The notes beneath the pieces are model-generated. The model had not been told where the DNA came from. It ran no database searches and saw only the letters and a list, made by a program, of their open reading frames with translations. Source: Aphelenchoides besseyi (lineage: Eukaryota; Nematoda; Chromadorea; Rhabditida; Aphelenchoididae). From it: a stretch of DNA of 64,000 nucleotides. Of the stretch, positions 1-11,150 are shown piece by piece. Where the stretch lies: assembly GCA_024699855.1 (NCBI GenBank), contig JAMPIQ010000002.1, positions 1,488,001-1,552,000 on the forward strand, written 5' to 3'. A program made the position numbers and the translations under genes. The first letter of the stretch is position 1; every line of letters starts with the position of its first letter.

Positions 1-2511
1 ATTGGCGTTTTGCTTTTTCATTTGTGGGGAAAAACAACGTTCAAAGAAGGTTACCTCGGCGTGGACATTTTCTTCGTGATCTCCGGTTATTTGATGTGCC
101 ATCTACTAACAAGGGAAACTCAATTGACCGTTGAACGTGTAACTGATTTCTACTACAGAAGAGCAAAACGAATAGTACCGATCTATTTGCTTGTCATTTG
201 GTTGGTGTTGATGGCCGCTGTTTTCTATTTCATCTATCCGATCGACTATCTTTTACTGGTTGACCAGTCTCTCAAGCCACTTCTCTTTGTAGAAAATTTG
301 CCCGATTCAACGGCTGACGACTATTTCATCCAAGTGACTAAGCAATAGAGAACACTGCTCACTTTTAATTTTAGAGTATGGGAGCTTATCGGTTCTTAAA
401 ACATTGTTGGAGTTTGTCAGTTGAAATTCAATTTTATCTCTTAGTTCCCGCATTGATTTGGCTTCTGAATTTGTTTGCTCCAAGCAACCGTATCGTCATA
501 ATTTCATTCTTCGGGTTTGCTTCTTTCTGGAAACAAGTTCATTCAACTGCCAACGATGAACACATGTCTCTGGCTGGCAGAATATGGCAATTCATGTTCG
601 GGTTTCTAGGCGAGTAGTTGAAATCGCAGGTCATTGTAATGGACAGTTTTAGCCTATTACATTCAACAAACCGATAGCAACGAGCAGACTACTGAAAACG
701 GTGAGTACTGAGTAAAGGAAAAGAATGAAGTCTTAGTTTTCAGCTTCGTGTATTTTCAAGCTTCCTGCCAGATTTCAAAACTACGACCTTCATTCAATCG
801 GCTCGAAAATCTTTCACGTCGCTGTCACCTACATTTTGATTGCAAGTTTGTGGTTCAAACTTACACACAAGAAACACGTGAATCGTTTGATTTTGTTGAC
901 AGTGACCACATTGATCATTTCGCGTCCTCGAGGAAACTGGCTGCTCGGTCAATGGTGGTTGGTTTGGTTGGGTGATGCATCCTATTCTATCTATCTTGTT
1001 CATTATCCACTGTTCGAATGGCACCGCTACGAATTCATCAGGATGTACCAGTTCAATGAACAAACAAACTTTATTGCGGGTGCTGTGTTGATTGCAGTGT
1101 CGATTGTTCTCGGCTATGCAATCGAACGATCGTACCATTCGCTTAGTCGTTGGATTAATTCGTGGACCCGGTTGTTGTTGGTGATAACCGCCGGCTATTT
1201 GTGTATTGGCGCCACATTGTTTTATTTGATTAAAGCTTCTGTCCCACAAACCGTAGGTCCATTTATCCGGAGCCAACTCACTTCTTTTTAGTTCCAACTC
1301 GATCGGCATCAGGTTCTTGAGAATCCCGAGCAACTCGCCGCAGAAACCATCGTTTTTTGGGAGAATCGCGAGCTTCGAGAGCCTATAAAAAACAAAAGCA
1401 AAGTAATCGAGTTGAACGACAAGTTTCAATACTTGACGTGGAATCTGGTGACTTGCAAACAACCGCAGAAGGAGCTTCTGCCTACGAGGATTAACATGAA
1501 AAACAGTCGAATTTTGTGGAGTTGCACAGAAGCGGTTAGTGAAATCAAAGACAAGAAACGTTCGCGTTTGTAGGAGGGAACAGGAGACAAAAACATTGTC
1601 GTTTTTGGAAACTCTCACGCAAGAAGCTACTACTTTGGTATAGAATATGCCTTTCGCGGATTGTACAAAAACATGGCAATGTTCGGAACTAACTGTCCAC
1701 TGAATATAAGTTTTTTAAACTTTCAATTTCACATTCTTATTGAAAACGATAATAATCTTTACGTTTTACATGTTAGAGGCTGAACGGGATTTTGAAGGTG
1801 GTTACAAGGTAGGACACTTCAGAAGGTCGAATGACTTCAAGTTTCAGAACAGTTACAATCGTTGCACGACGTTTCGGAAGAATGCGTTTAAGATGCTGCG
1901 CAAATGGAACTACAAAATCGACGTGATCATCGTCGCTGTGAAGTAACAGTCATTTTGGATTCTAAAGAACTTTCTTTCAGTTATCATCGATTCGTCTCTT
2001 ATCCACTGGCCGCCAATTTAACTGAAGATGTTGCTCTTCAGGAGATGAATTCGATTTATAGGGAATTCAGTTCGTTGGCAAGAGAAGTTGTTTTCATGCC
2101 GCAGATTCATTTTGTCACAGGAATCGACCCTCATTCGGCAACGCTACAACGTCAAATTTTGTACGACAGAAGTCTGGACGCCTTTCAAACGACAATCAAA
2201 GTAAATCGAATCTTCAACTCACCGTCCAATTTGATCTTTAGAGCCAAACCAAAATCTTAACAAGCGGTCGCAATCGATTGGAGATGGTGGATTGTCCCAA
2301 ATGCATTCTGGTCGATTGGTTGAAGGTTTGGTGCGATGAAGAAACTCAGAAATGCGATTCTATTGACCAGCATCATCGGCTTTCGTATTTCTTCGATTCG
2401 CATCATGTCAACGCGCTGGGATCTCTAAAAGTTGGAGCGCATTTGCGAGAACTCTACGATCACTGGAGAAATAAGCAGAAACACTTCGATTACAACGTTT
2501 ATTCTCAGTAA
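1..2511 (+). CDS. OAC-type acyltransferase (acyltransferase-3 plus SGNH domain), 5' partial
   Basis: Multi-pass membrane O-acyltransferase of the nematode OAC family, which transfers acyl groups to extracytoplasmic substrates. The true start lies before base 1 (the frame is open from base 1). Predicted exons: 1-333, 375-609, 653-700, 744-1252, 1292-1534, 1574-1709, 1777-1808, 1848-1942, 1981-2200, 2242-2511; all phases close. The N-terminal part has the acyltransferase-3 signatures GVDIFFVISGYLM and WSLSVEIQFYLLVP, then several membrane helices (LGDASYSIYLVHYPLFEWH). The C-terminal part is an SGNH hydrolase-like domain: the serine block GNSHA lies near 1600-1620 and the closing Asp/His block FFDSHHVNALGS near 2390-2420. 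The intron after 609 appears to start with GC (CTAG|GCGAGT), because the GT-only reading meets a stop. The family is certain; the substrate is unknown. Confidence 0.9.
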
Positions 2512-2831
2512 AAACCTTTAAAGACGTGCATTTGCTTAATTGATAAAGAGCAGAGTCAATGGACAAAGTTTCAATCGCCATTTTGTTTACTCAACTGGGC
2601 GACTTAATGAAATGACCTCAACTCTCTGAAAGTTCGTCTCAACATTTTGTTTGCGTTAAGTCGATCTCAACGTTCATTTTCCCCGTTAAAAAGTCCCCCT
2701 TAATCAACGATCAATTTAGTTTGTTGACTCAATTGGCATTTCAAAAATTCCAGATTTCCTACTTTCGTCTTTTGCACCCCAGCAACTAACCAAACATCTC
2801 GAATTTAATTGAAAGTGAAATGGGCATCGTG

Positions 2832-2837
2832 TATAAA
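2832..2837 (+). promoter_or_regulatory. TATA-like box of the basic ShKT gene
   Basis: TATAAA lies 31 bases upstream of the ATG at 2868. The neighbouring ShKT gene (TATAAA at 3958-3963, ATG 4013), the small secreted gene (9744-9749, ATG 9784) and the MSP gene (56365-56370, ATG 56444) show the same arrangement. Positions are seen directly; function is inferred. Confidence 0.45.
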
Positions 2838-2867
2838 ATCCATCTTCGTCCACTACTTTAATCGGAA

Positions 2868-3436
2868 ATGAAGACTTTGGTCGCTTGGTTGATTCTTTGC
2901 ATTTTGCTGTTGGCGCTTGTTCGTAAGTATGCCGATCATTTCAATTGACTTCCGACAATTGGTTTCCAGATGAGTCGATTCAAGGCTCCAAGACTCCGAC
3001 TAAAGGCAAATCAAAAGGTGGCAAACCAGCAGCCGGAGGGAAAAAGAAACCAAAAGACAAGAAAGACGGCAAGAAGGATGATAAGAAAGATGATGAGAAC
3101 TGCAAGGACAAGAATGTTCCGGGAAGGTAAGGAGCTCAATTGGCTTCCAATATATAAGAATCGATTTAGACCGTCAGATTGTCCAAATGTCGCATACCTT
3201 TGCAACAACGCGCTTTATCAACCACTAATGTCCGACGTTTGTTGATGTTATATAACTACGATAACTTGTCAATCTTTCAGCAATGTCCAGGAACGTGCAA
3301 ACTGCAATGCAAGAACAAAAACAATGACAAGAAGAAGGACAACAAAAAGAAAGACAATAAGAAGAAAGGAGGCAAGAAGTCTGGAGCCGGTGGCAAGAAA
3401 CCTGCCGGTAAAAAAAAGCCACCAAAAAAGCCATAA
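2868..3436 (+). CDS. Secreted ShKT-domain protein with Lys-rich flanks
   Basis: Small secreted protein of about 144 residues. Predicted exons 2868-2922, 2970-3126, 3170-3236, 3281-3436; phases close. A signal peptide (MKTLVAWLILCILLLALV) is followed by a Lys/Gly/Asp-rich stretch (GKPAAGGKKKPKDKKDGKK), one six-cysteine ShKT module (CKDKNVPGR, then SDCPNVAYLC, then CPGTCKLQC) and a second very basic Lys/Gly tail ending KKPPKKP. ShKT is a common disulfide-bonded extracellular module in nematodes, and its presence alone says nothing about toxicity. The Lys-rich tails could bind acidic surfaces or be substrates for cross-linking (inference). It is paralogous to the next gene, sharing the exon structure and even intron sequence around the PGR junction. 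A polyadenylation-like AATAAA lies near 3468. Confidence 0.85.
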
Positions 3437-4012
3437 GAATGTTATAGTTGTATCAAATGAACTGCTCAATAAACTTTGATCTGCATTATCATTTGTGTAT
3501 CATTCTTGGCATAAACCCACGTCTAACTAAAGAAGCATCAAATTCTGTAACTAGAAACACATCTACAATACCCGAATAAAAAGCATGGACATCTCTCATC
3601 CAATTACTTTATTTCCCTTAACTAAGGATCTGCTATAACTTAATTCTACGCTAAAAAACTCAATAAACAAAGTTTTTTCGCAATCATCAAACATCGGAAT
3701 CATCTTTCGCAAAAAATGCTCCCAATCAGCGTTGACTATTTGCACCAAACTTTTAATCAATCTAAATGTTTCTAAAAGAATAGGACAGAAGTCAAACTGC
3801 TTTTATTTGTCTAACCAGCAGGTGGATCGAAATCGCTAACTAACGTTGTAGGAACAACAACCCAAATGTTCTTTTTGCTTCCTATCAACATTCCGTTGTT
3901 GAGAATGTGGACGACCAAACAACGCTGATGAACTATTGAAGCAAAATGGAAGCTTCATATAAAAAGTGAATACTCAGACTTTTTTTGTTCAAATTCGCTG
4001 TTAAGACTCGAA
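3437..4012. other. Intergenic, promoter of the second ShKT gene
   Basis: No coding signal on either strand. It holds the 3' end of the previous gene (AATAAA near 3468) and a TATA-like TATAAA at 3958-3963, 50 bases upstream of the next ATG. Otherwise AT-rich with nothing recognisable. Confidence 0.5.
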
Positions 4013-4637
4013 ATGGCAGACAGACGATTGCTCACAATTCTCTTCGTTCTTGTTTCTATTCAGCTTGTTAATTCAGGAAGTAATCTATTTCGATTATAAA
4101 GTTAACCTAATGACCTTGTTTTCAGCGTGTGTGGACAAAAATGTTCCGGGAAGGTAAGCTGCTCAATTGGCTTCTCATATATAAGATCGAGTTTAGGGCT
4201 TCAGACTGTCCAAATGTAGCTTATTTGTGTACGAATCCCGCTTATCAACCGCTCATGGTGAGTTGCAAGACACTCGATTTGCCACAATAACACTTAAGGC
4301 CGATCAATGCCCAGCGACTTGCGGGGTCTGTAAAATTCCAAACACGGGTACAAGTGAGTGCTCGATCTTTGTTGTTGAAACTTCTTTTAGATAACGGAAA
4401 CAGCACATGCGTAGATAAAAACGCTCCAGGTGATCTTTGAGGAAATCGCGTTTGAAGAAATTCGAATTTCAGGGCGTGCATCAGACTGTCCGCGATTAGT
4501 AAGCTATTGTACGAATCCGATTTATCAGCCACTGATGAGAGAGGTAACTGAGCTGCTGATTGATTTGTACATCTTTCCAGGAATGTCCTTTTACTTGTGG
4601 AACGTGTACCAACGGAGGGAGTGGTTCTGGAAATTAA
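4013..4637 (+). CDS. Secreted protein with two ShKT domains
   Basis: About 125 residues in seven short exons: 4013-4079, 4126-4153, 4197-4257, 4299-4353, 4391-4429, 4473-4543, 4581-4637; all phases close. A signal peptide (MADRRLLTILFVLVSIQLVNS) precedes two six-cysteine ShKT modules. Module one runs TCVDKNVPGR, SDCPNVAYLC, CPATCGVC. Module two, after a short Asn/Gly linker, runs TCVDKNAPGR, SDCPRLVSYC, CPFTCGTC. The tail is GGSGSGN. Each module is cut by introns at the same places, so module two probably arose by duplication of module one. Extracellular function is unknown; family members are often cuticle, glandular or immune-related secreted proteins (family knowledge). Confidence 0.85.
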
Positions 4638-5086
4638 AACGAAATCTGTTTTTAGGGGAAATAAACTTGCAATCTTCACACTAATCGGTTAATAGTCAGC
4701 TGTTTATTTGTCTTATATTGACAATTATAATGATGTTCTTTATTGAAAAAAACGGCAAAACTTGTTTAAAAAACCTCTAAGGTTGTCTTCTTTGTTGAAT
4801 TGCTCCAATTATAAGAGAAGTGAGCACACAAACGATGAAGTTTAATGGGGTTGAGTAAACAAAGAATTCAACACTTTTACATCTGAATCCAATTATACAA
4901 TACACGTATAGCAGATCGTTTGGTTCAGAGCAATGTTTCTATCAAAACAATCAGTCAATTAACAGTTGGAATACTTCGTTACATCAATAGAAATTGAAGC
5001 CGTGAGTTTCGTTCGTTTGGCTTTGACTCCTAAACGAAATGTTTTGTTAATCGTTCGGATCTCATATTCCGATTGATACTGACTAG
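4638..5086. other. Intergenic between ShKT and zinc-finger genes
   Basis: AT-rich, no coding exon seen on either strand. It presumably holds the 3' end of the ShKT gene and the promoter of the zinc-finger gene; no motif stands out. Confidence 0.4.
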
Positions 5087-7363
5087 ATGCCTCCGCTACA
5101 AAGAGGCTCCCGAGGTCGAGGGCGTGGTGGCGGCTCGAAACGAGGAGTTTTGAATAAATCGGCAATCGCCAAAAAGGTTTGTTTCATTTCATGGATCAAA
5201 GATTTTGGCATTAAAGTCTCCGAAACCGTTTGTTTCAGTATTCATGCAGCGTCTGTTTGATGACCTATAAAACCTTGATCGAACTGCAGTCTCATCTCAA
5301 AATTGGACATCTGCAGAACGACGAGGAGGAAGAAGAGTACGAAGACGAAACGGGACAGGAATTCGAAGAAACTGATCAGCAAAACGGCGACGTGGAGCAG
5401 AATCCCGAGAAAATAGTGAAAACGAATAGAAGCTCAGCGGTAAGTCTTGATTCACGTTTTCACATTCAAATGTTTAGGTGCCGTGTACAATTTGTGGAGA
5501 GACTGCTCATTCCCGACAACACAGTCAAACGGTTCATTGGAGATTTCGAGGATTCAAAGGAGGAATATATTTGTGCAGTTTGTGCGATTTTCGACATCAC
5601 AGTTGGGCTGCTCGAGATGAGCACATGGCAAGTGTGCATCCCGGTTCCACTCTTCCCGTGTTATCTTGGTCAAAAACCCAAAGAAACAAGGTGATCATCT
5701 TTGAGTGCTTTTTCTGAACGTTTTTGTTTAGTTTTACTGTCATTTGTGTCCACATGCTGTTAGCAAGATGCGGTCTTTGTACACACATTTGAAGAAACGA
5801 CATCCAGATGTCGAGAATTGGGACGACATAATGGCAGCTTTTGTTCAGCAACGTAACCAACAGTTTACGACATCAAAAACTGGACCATCCGCCAAGGTAA
5901 CTTGTCAAATCCCTACTTTGATTGTTTTTTCCAGAAACCATGTAGAGTTTGTGGCGAAGAGATTGCGAAATCCAAACTCTACGGACATATTTGTAACGTT
6001 CACTTGGCACGTCTCGGGGTTACATCAATGGTTTGGTTGTGTCCTGCGCCGTCGAGATGTGATTTCCGTACATTAAGTCAAACAGAAAGAGATGAACATG
6101 TTCGAGAGAAACACCCGGAAGTTGATTTGAAGAAACCTCTTCGTTTCGCCGGGATCGACAAGAATGTATGTTGATAGTCGATTGTCGTTATTTTGGATTG
6201 TTTTCAGTGTCATTGCCATCTATGTCCTTGCACCTATCCTATACGCAAATTGTTGGTGGAACACTTTAAATCAATTCATGGACCCGAAGCTGCAAAACGA
6301 CGAGTACAAGACGTTGTTACCAATGGAATGGAACCCTCTGATTCATCGAGCGAGGACGTTTGTTATTTAAAAAATTTTTATTCAAGTTTTGATTTAGGAA
6401 CTTCAAATGCCAAAACAGACTTCTGTTCAACCGACTGCCATTCAACCAACTTCTGTTCAACCAGTTGTTCATCCGGCTGTTCAACTGAACCGTCAAATAA
6501 AAGTCGAGATGATGGCAAGGCCAACTCTTAAGGTTAGTTTGATTAAATCAATAATTGAACCTATTCAATTGAAGACCAATAATAGTTCGCCAAAGCCAAT
6601 TCAACAGCTTGTCCCGCTCAAAAAACCGAAGATCGAAAGGATTGCAGAAATTGAGCAATTGACTTCTGATCATGTTCCGAGTTTGCATGTGCCTAAACAA
6701 GTTCCCATGTCGATTCCTCAGTCACAAGTTGTTGATACGCCTCGACCAGCGTCAATTCAGCCGATTCAGTTGAATTCAAATCCAAAGGTCGTTAAGACAT
6801 TCGGTTCATTCCAAATGTTGAAGTCAATTGACACTTTGATAAGCGCATTCCAACAACGACCGTCCGTCATCTATTACGACTATCACATGGTGAGTTCGTT
6901 CGTTATGTGTTGTTTTATTTGTCATTTTCAGTTGAATTTGAAGTACGGAACCTTGCCAATTGACTTTTGGGAAGCAGGCGACGAGTGCAGTGTACTTTTC
7001 TTACGTTTGCCTACAAATGAATGGACACACGAACCGGAACTGAGCGGTCAGATTGTTACGTCTTCGATGTTACGTCTTGATGCTCCACGAAACACCGACC
7101 GTGATGCCTTTCTCTTGGGTTTTGTGAAGCCAACAGCCGAGGACATGGCCGAAACTTTGCTAATCGAAGCGAATCGGCACATGACATTTAGTGAGCTCGT
7201 GGGCGATTTGATTCCATCATTGAAACCGCAGTCAATATTGATTATAGCAAATGATGTCGATAGTAAGTCCTTCTATCTTTGAGTTCATGGCTAAAAATCG
7301 TGTTTAGAGAAGACGGTGCTCGAAAAACAGCTGGGAAGTCAACTGGCTTTTTACATCGTTTAG
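5087..7363 (+). CDS. Multi-C2H2 zinc-finger protein
   Basis: Nuclear zinc-finger protein of about 640 residues, nine exons: 5087-5176, 5239-5439, 5478-5690, 5732-5896, 5935-6165, 6208-6357, 6398-6889, 6932-7262, 7308-7363; phases close. It starts with an Arg/Gly-rich segment (RGSRGRGRGGGSKRG), then an acidic stretch (EEEEEYEDETGQ) and a series of C2H2 or C2HC-type fingers, for example YSCSVCLMTY...H...H, PCTICG..., YCHLCPHAV, PCRVCGEEI and CHCHLCPCTY. Exon borders tend to fall just before each finger. After the fingers comes a Gln/Pro/Ser-rich linker and a conserved-looking C-terminal domain (FWEAGDECSVLFLRLP, then FLLGFVKPTAEDMAE), which I do not recognise. A transcription factor or RNA-binding role is inferred. 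No specific orthologue is claimed. Confidence 0.8.
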
Positions 7364-7556
7364 TCGACGGTTAGATCCTCTCGTTATTGTTATGTTTATT
7401 GTTGAACTAATTGATATTCTGTTGATGTATCCGGTATAATAAACCGTTTATTTCACAACCGAGTTCTTTGTGCTTCTTGTCTTGAAGCAGTTGAATTCAT
7501 TTCATTCAAGGCTACGTAAATTCGTGTAAGACGTGAGTTCATCAACAAAATTGAGT

Positions 7557-8046
7557 TTATGAGAAAAAAAGTTTCTTAACAAGTGAGTTTAGACGATGAG
7601 ACAATTTTACGATCGTCCGAAGCTGCACATTGGTTGTGATTATTCTTAATGCATAGAGAAGTTGCAAGAAATATGAGAGCACTACAATAACTTGGTATCT
7701 TAACTTCATTCCAACAACTTACTTTTTCGTTCAATTGTTGGAACACATCTTCCAGCTTCTTGAACTTATCATTTTCTCGATCATTCGCTTTCCACTTCTT
7801 GAGTTCGCTCGTTGCATCCGCCAACTTTGCGGCCAAGACGTCACGTTCAACTGTGAGTTTTATGATCTGAAATTGACTTGTAAACTGCAATCTTTCCATC
7901 AACTCACCTTTTCATTCATTTCCTTGAGGAGCTTATCCTTCTGATCACGGCTCTTTCGTTTCAAATCTTCAATTGTTGCATTCATCTCCTTTTCTTTTTG
8001 CTCGAGCTCTAAGCAGAAGGGACACTGGCCATCCAAATCAAAAAAG
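7557..8046 (-). CDS. Coiled-coil protein, 3' exons only
   Basis: Three linked exons on the minus strand: 7908-8046, 7723-7866, 7557-7622, phases consistent, ending in TAA. They encode DLDGQCPFCLELEQKEKEM followed by a long heptad-rich charged helix (KLTVERDVLAAKLADATSE, KFKKLEDVFQQLNEK) and a short tail SHRLNSLVKKLFFS. The first exon begins after TTCTAG with a split codon, so upstream exons are missing from my model; they were not found between 8047 and 8160. A plus-strand gene starts at 8162, so any 5' exons would overlap it or lie beyond. Function unknown; coiled-coil dimerisation is the only safe inference. Confidence 0.55.
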
Positions 8047-8161
8047 CTAGAACAGTTTGTCTGTCTGTCCGTCTGTGTGCGACCGATTTTCTCCGCGTTT
8101 ATTTTCGAATGAAAAACAGAGTGCGATTCATGTCAATTTGCCTTCCTCTTTTCACTCTCCA

Positions 8162-8783
8162 ATGGAAACAAACTCGGCTCGCTTATGCAAAATTACGACT
8201 GAACCCCGAAAATCAAAAATGAATATGGAAATTTACATCAAATCAACGCAACTTCCGTCGTCTTCACCAATCCAAAGCCGCGACTCTTCAATCCGCATCG
8301 GTAAGTCATTTTCTTTTTACTTCCTACTAATCATCGTCTGTTTGCAGATTTGGACTGGATCGCTTCATCGCCCGCATCTTCTACAGTCGGCGCACTAAAT
8401 TCGGCAAGTCCATTTTACTCTTCGTTCCTTACTTCTTTCGCTTTTAGATTATAGTTCTAACTCTCTTTTATCTCAACAACCATCAGCCGACTTCATCAAC
8501 GGGCAGCCGGAGTGCAACGGTAAGCTCTCTTCTACTCCTCAGCTTCCACTCATCTTTCATTTCAGTTACAAAAGTCGCAGTGTCTTCGATCAATGCGCGT
8601 GGCTGTCCTCGAAACTATTCGAGTTTCCAAATGGTAAACGGCTTTTGCTTTACCTCAGTTAACACCTCCCTTTAGTCATCGGACCTTGAAATCGAGAACG
8701 AAACCGAACAATCGCGATTCTTTTTTTCGCCCGATGTGCCGTCTGTTATCTTCTTTCTTCATAAACTCTTTTCTTTATCTTAA
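8162..8783 (+). CDS. Small Ser-rich orphan protein in five exons
   Basis: No long open frame exists, yet five short exons join in phase to a 148-residue protein: 8162-8300, 8348-8407, 8448-8519, 8566-8633, 8676-8783. Each is bounded by GT...TTTAG/TTTCAG/TTGCAG signals. The product starts METNSARLCKITTEPRKSK, is rich in Ser, Asn and Gln in the middle (SNSLLSQQPSADFINGQ), and ends with an acidic then hydrophobic tail (SDLEIENETEQSRFFF). No signal peptide and no recognisable domain. The donor of the second intron is weak (GTCCAT), so the model could be wrong there. The consistent phases argue for a real gene. Confidence 0.5.
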
Positions 8784-8800
8784 AATTTTCTTAAACTAAG

Positions 8801-9258
8801 CTAAACCCAAGTAGCTTCCCGCCGCGGAGCGGCGGGGAGCTGCTTGTCATAGTAGATCTCACAACGAAAAACAAAGGGTTCAGAATTATGCGTTGCAACG
8901 TCGAAGCGGTCGATCTTCCTTGGGACGTCTAAAATACACGAGTTACATAGAATTCGTTGATTGTCTTACCTTCTTGTCCACCAATAACCTCTCCATTTTG
9001 TTCGGCCCAAACATAGTATTCGAAATCAATTCGATAATTGGTATTCCTTGTAAAAATTTTGAAGTAGACTGACGACTGATCCCTTGACTTAACTATGAAG
9101 TAGAAGTAAACCTTTGGAAAACATGGAAACGAAAAACGATGACCGTTTTTGTCACCGGTACAATTCACCAGAAATTCTTCAGTTCCTTTCAATTCCCAAT
9201 CTTTTTCGATTTTAAGAATCGTTTCATGGTTACAGACTGTACGGTTCTTGTCTAACAT
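8801..9258 (-). CDS. Orphan protein, possible divergent MATH-like fold
   Basis: Two exons (8970-9258 and 8801-8928) join in phase to about 138 residues starting MLDKNRTVCNHETILKIEK. The frame contains WELKGTEEFLVNC, HRFSFPCFPKVYFYF and FEYYVWAEQNGEVIGG, an alternating hydrophobic pattern suggesting a beta-sandwich. I considered a divergent MATH (TRAF-like) domain, common in nematodes, but no diagnostic motif is visible. An acceptor-like TTACAG just upstream of the ATG means a 5' exon or trans-splice site may precede it. The last exon contains a strong GC hairpin (see 8813-8841), unusual in coding sequence here, so the 3' exon is less sure than the first. Confidence 0.45.
8813..8841. repeat. 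GC-rich 13-bp hairpin
   Basis: Arms 8813-8825 and 8829-8841 are inverted complements over 13 positions, with one G-T mismatch and a 3-base loop (core CCCGCCGC/GCGGCGGG). It lies between the 3' ends of two convergent small genes, inside the predicted last exon of the minus-strand gene. It stands out sharply from the AT-rich surroundings. Confidence 0.8.
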
Positions 9259-9783
9259 CGTGATCTGTAACTAAGAATTGGTGAAACGTTGAGGGACGAA
9301 AGGACTGGAAAGAAAGAAAGTAGAAGCTATTTTGCCATTTGACTTTTCGCAGAAACGCGCCGTTTTCTGTTCGCATCTGTGCCTTGCATCTTTCAATTCT
9401 GTTTTTACACAACAAGTGAGTCATCGATTTGGGCGTTGAAATGAAGACACGAATTCAATGTCTTTGCTCGTTTGATGCCATAAACGTAAATTTTTGCTTG
9501 ACAAATGTCAAGTGATGCAAAAACTTCTATTGATTGGTTGCTTCGACTTTGCATCTGAAACAACACATAATTGAAACCTGCTTGACTTTTGATATGCAGA
9601 GTAACTACAAATTCTACGTCTGTTCAAACATCCCACTTGTTTTCCAAAGCGCAGACTAAACCCTCAAATTCAATTATTTTAACGTTACGAAAAACCTTTG
9701 AACACATAAACTAAACGACTCCGCCTCTAACTACCATACGGAATATAAAAAGTGAAATTAAACCGTTGATTTGAGTATCAATC
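9259..9783. other. Intergenic, divergent promoters
   Basis: No convincing exon. It lies between two divergently transcribed small genes. A TATA-like TATAAA at 9744-9749 is 35 bases upstream of the ATG at 9784. Confidence 0.45.
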
Positions 9784-10049
9784 ATGAAGTTTGTTCCACT
9801 TTTCCTTCTCTTCTCCATCGTGTCGGCAACGAGCAGTGTGTTCAAATCTCATTCGATTAGTCGAGCAGCACAAATGTCTAAATCATCAGGCCGTGAGTCG
9901 ACTTTCAATCACTTCAGAGACCCTATTTAGCGTGCGAACCAGATGGCACGTGTGTGGAACCAGGATATGTTTGTGATCAATTGAGCAGAAGTTGCGTTCC
10001 AGAAATAGTCCGCGCACCGACCAAGAAAGCTCTTCAAGAGAGTAAGTAG
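9784..10049 (+). CDS. Small secreted cysteine-containing protein
   Basis: Two exons, 9784-9892 and 9931-10049, giving about 75 residues. A clear signal peptide (MKFVPLFLLFSIVSATSS) precedes a short mature chain with CEPDGTCVEPGYVC and LSRSCVPE, a compact four-cysteine arrangement, and the tail APTKKALQESK. The sequence AGAGTAAGTAG at the end can be read as a stop or as a donor (A|GTAAGT); I chose the stop. Bases 10015-10049 are nearly identical to an exon end in the minus-strand gene at 62329-62768, including this possible donor, which suggests the two genes share ancestry and perhaps that the splice reading is correct. TATA-like box at 9744; AATAAA near 10164. Function unknown. Confidence 0.65.
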
Positions 10050-11150
10050 TGGAAGCGATACGTGTACGTATTTTTGTGGCTGGGAGCCAAGTCATGATCT
10101 TTTGATTTACATCTTCTTTTGAAGACTCTTACCGTTAATCGAATTGATTCGAGTGTTTACGAGAATAAATTTATAAGTAATCTGCAATACTTGGACAAAC
10201 AGGAAGTCGGAAGTTACGATGTAAAGCAAACGATTAAAAAGCTTTGCACACGACGGGAATGAGAAAACAGTTTGAGGAGAATGCCAAACGGAGTGGCAGC
10301 TCGATGAACGTGATTTCGAAGTTTGTTGAACAGAAGAAGACGATCGTTGAATTGAACGAAATAGACGAGAAAGTGCGTGGAAATTGAAGCAGTTCACCAG
10401 AAGCCATAGCGACAGTAGTTTTTGAGCTAAAGGAAAGATTTTTGGTCATTTCTTTAGGTTTTGGAAAGAAATCGACAGACTTCATGGATGGCTGTCTTAA
10501 TGTAACAGCTGCATTCTCCACTTCACATTCAAATAAGAAAAAGAAGAAGGGCAAGTGGACGGCAATTCGAAGAGAAAGCGGACAGTTCGGGAGGGAATGT
10601 TGGCCGTTTCAGAAATACTGTTTAGTTTTAATGCCATCGGGAAGGTCGGCAGTGTTAACAGTACGAAAGAATCAAAGAGCTGATGAGGATACTGAGAATT
10701 GAAAAGACGGCGGGAAGAACGAACAGATCAGTTTGTTTGATTACTTGGCATTGAAACGACGAGAATTGCGTTAAGATTTTAAGCACCGTGATTACGAACA
10801 GAATGGCCATGAAGTGCCATGAAGAAATTGCACGTGGGTTTGGAAGTTTGTTGGTGTTTCGACAATCGAAAAGATCGCTTCTTTTGGTTCAACAAACGTC
10901 CGAGATTGAGTGGCAGCTTTTTGATGGAGAGGCTTGAAGCTAACAATGGCGATCGAGAGAACAATCGTATTGTTACAAACGCTTAATAAACTAGTTAGAA
11001 AAAGATACACGACTGAACGGGCAAATGGACGAATTATGACGAGGAATTGCAGAGAAGTAAAGCAGAAGACAGAAATTCAAAAGTTATTAAAATTATGAAG
11101 AACAACAAAATGGCAAAAGTTAAAACAGAAAAAGCTTAAAAAACGAGCGG
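10050..11150. other. Purine-rich region with no supported gene
   Basis: The plus strand is rich in GAA/GAAG, and frames on both strands are short and broken; none resembles a protein family. The right part is downstream of unc-70 (stop at 11151) and probably includes its 3' UTR; the left part follows the small secreted gene (AATAAA near 10164). I see no other element. Confidence 0.4.

Noticed and set aside
2868..4637. ShKT genes as toxins
   Set aside because: ShKT is a general extracellular module in nematodes; nothing in these sequences shows toxicity.
10442..10702. Plus-strand frame with a Lys run (SNKKKKKGK)
   Set aside because: Lies in purine-rich DNA with no signal peptide, splice partners or family similarity.
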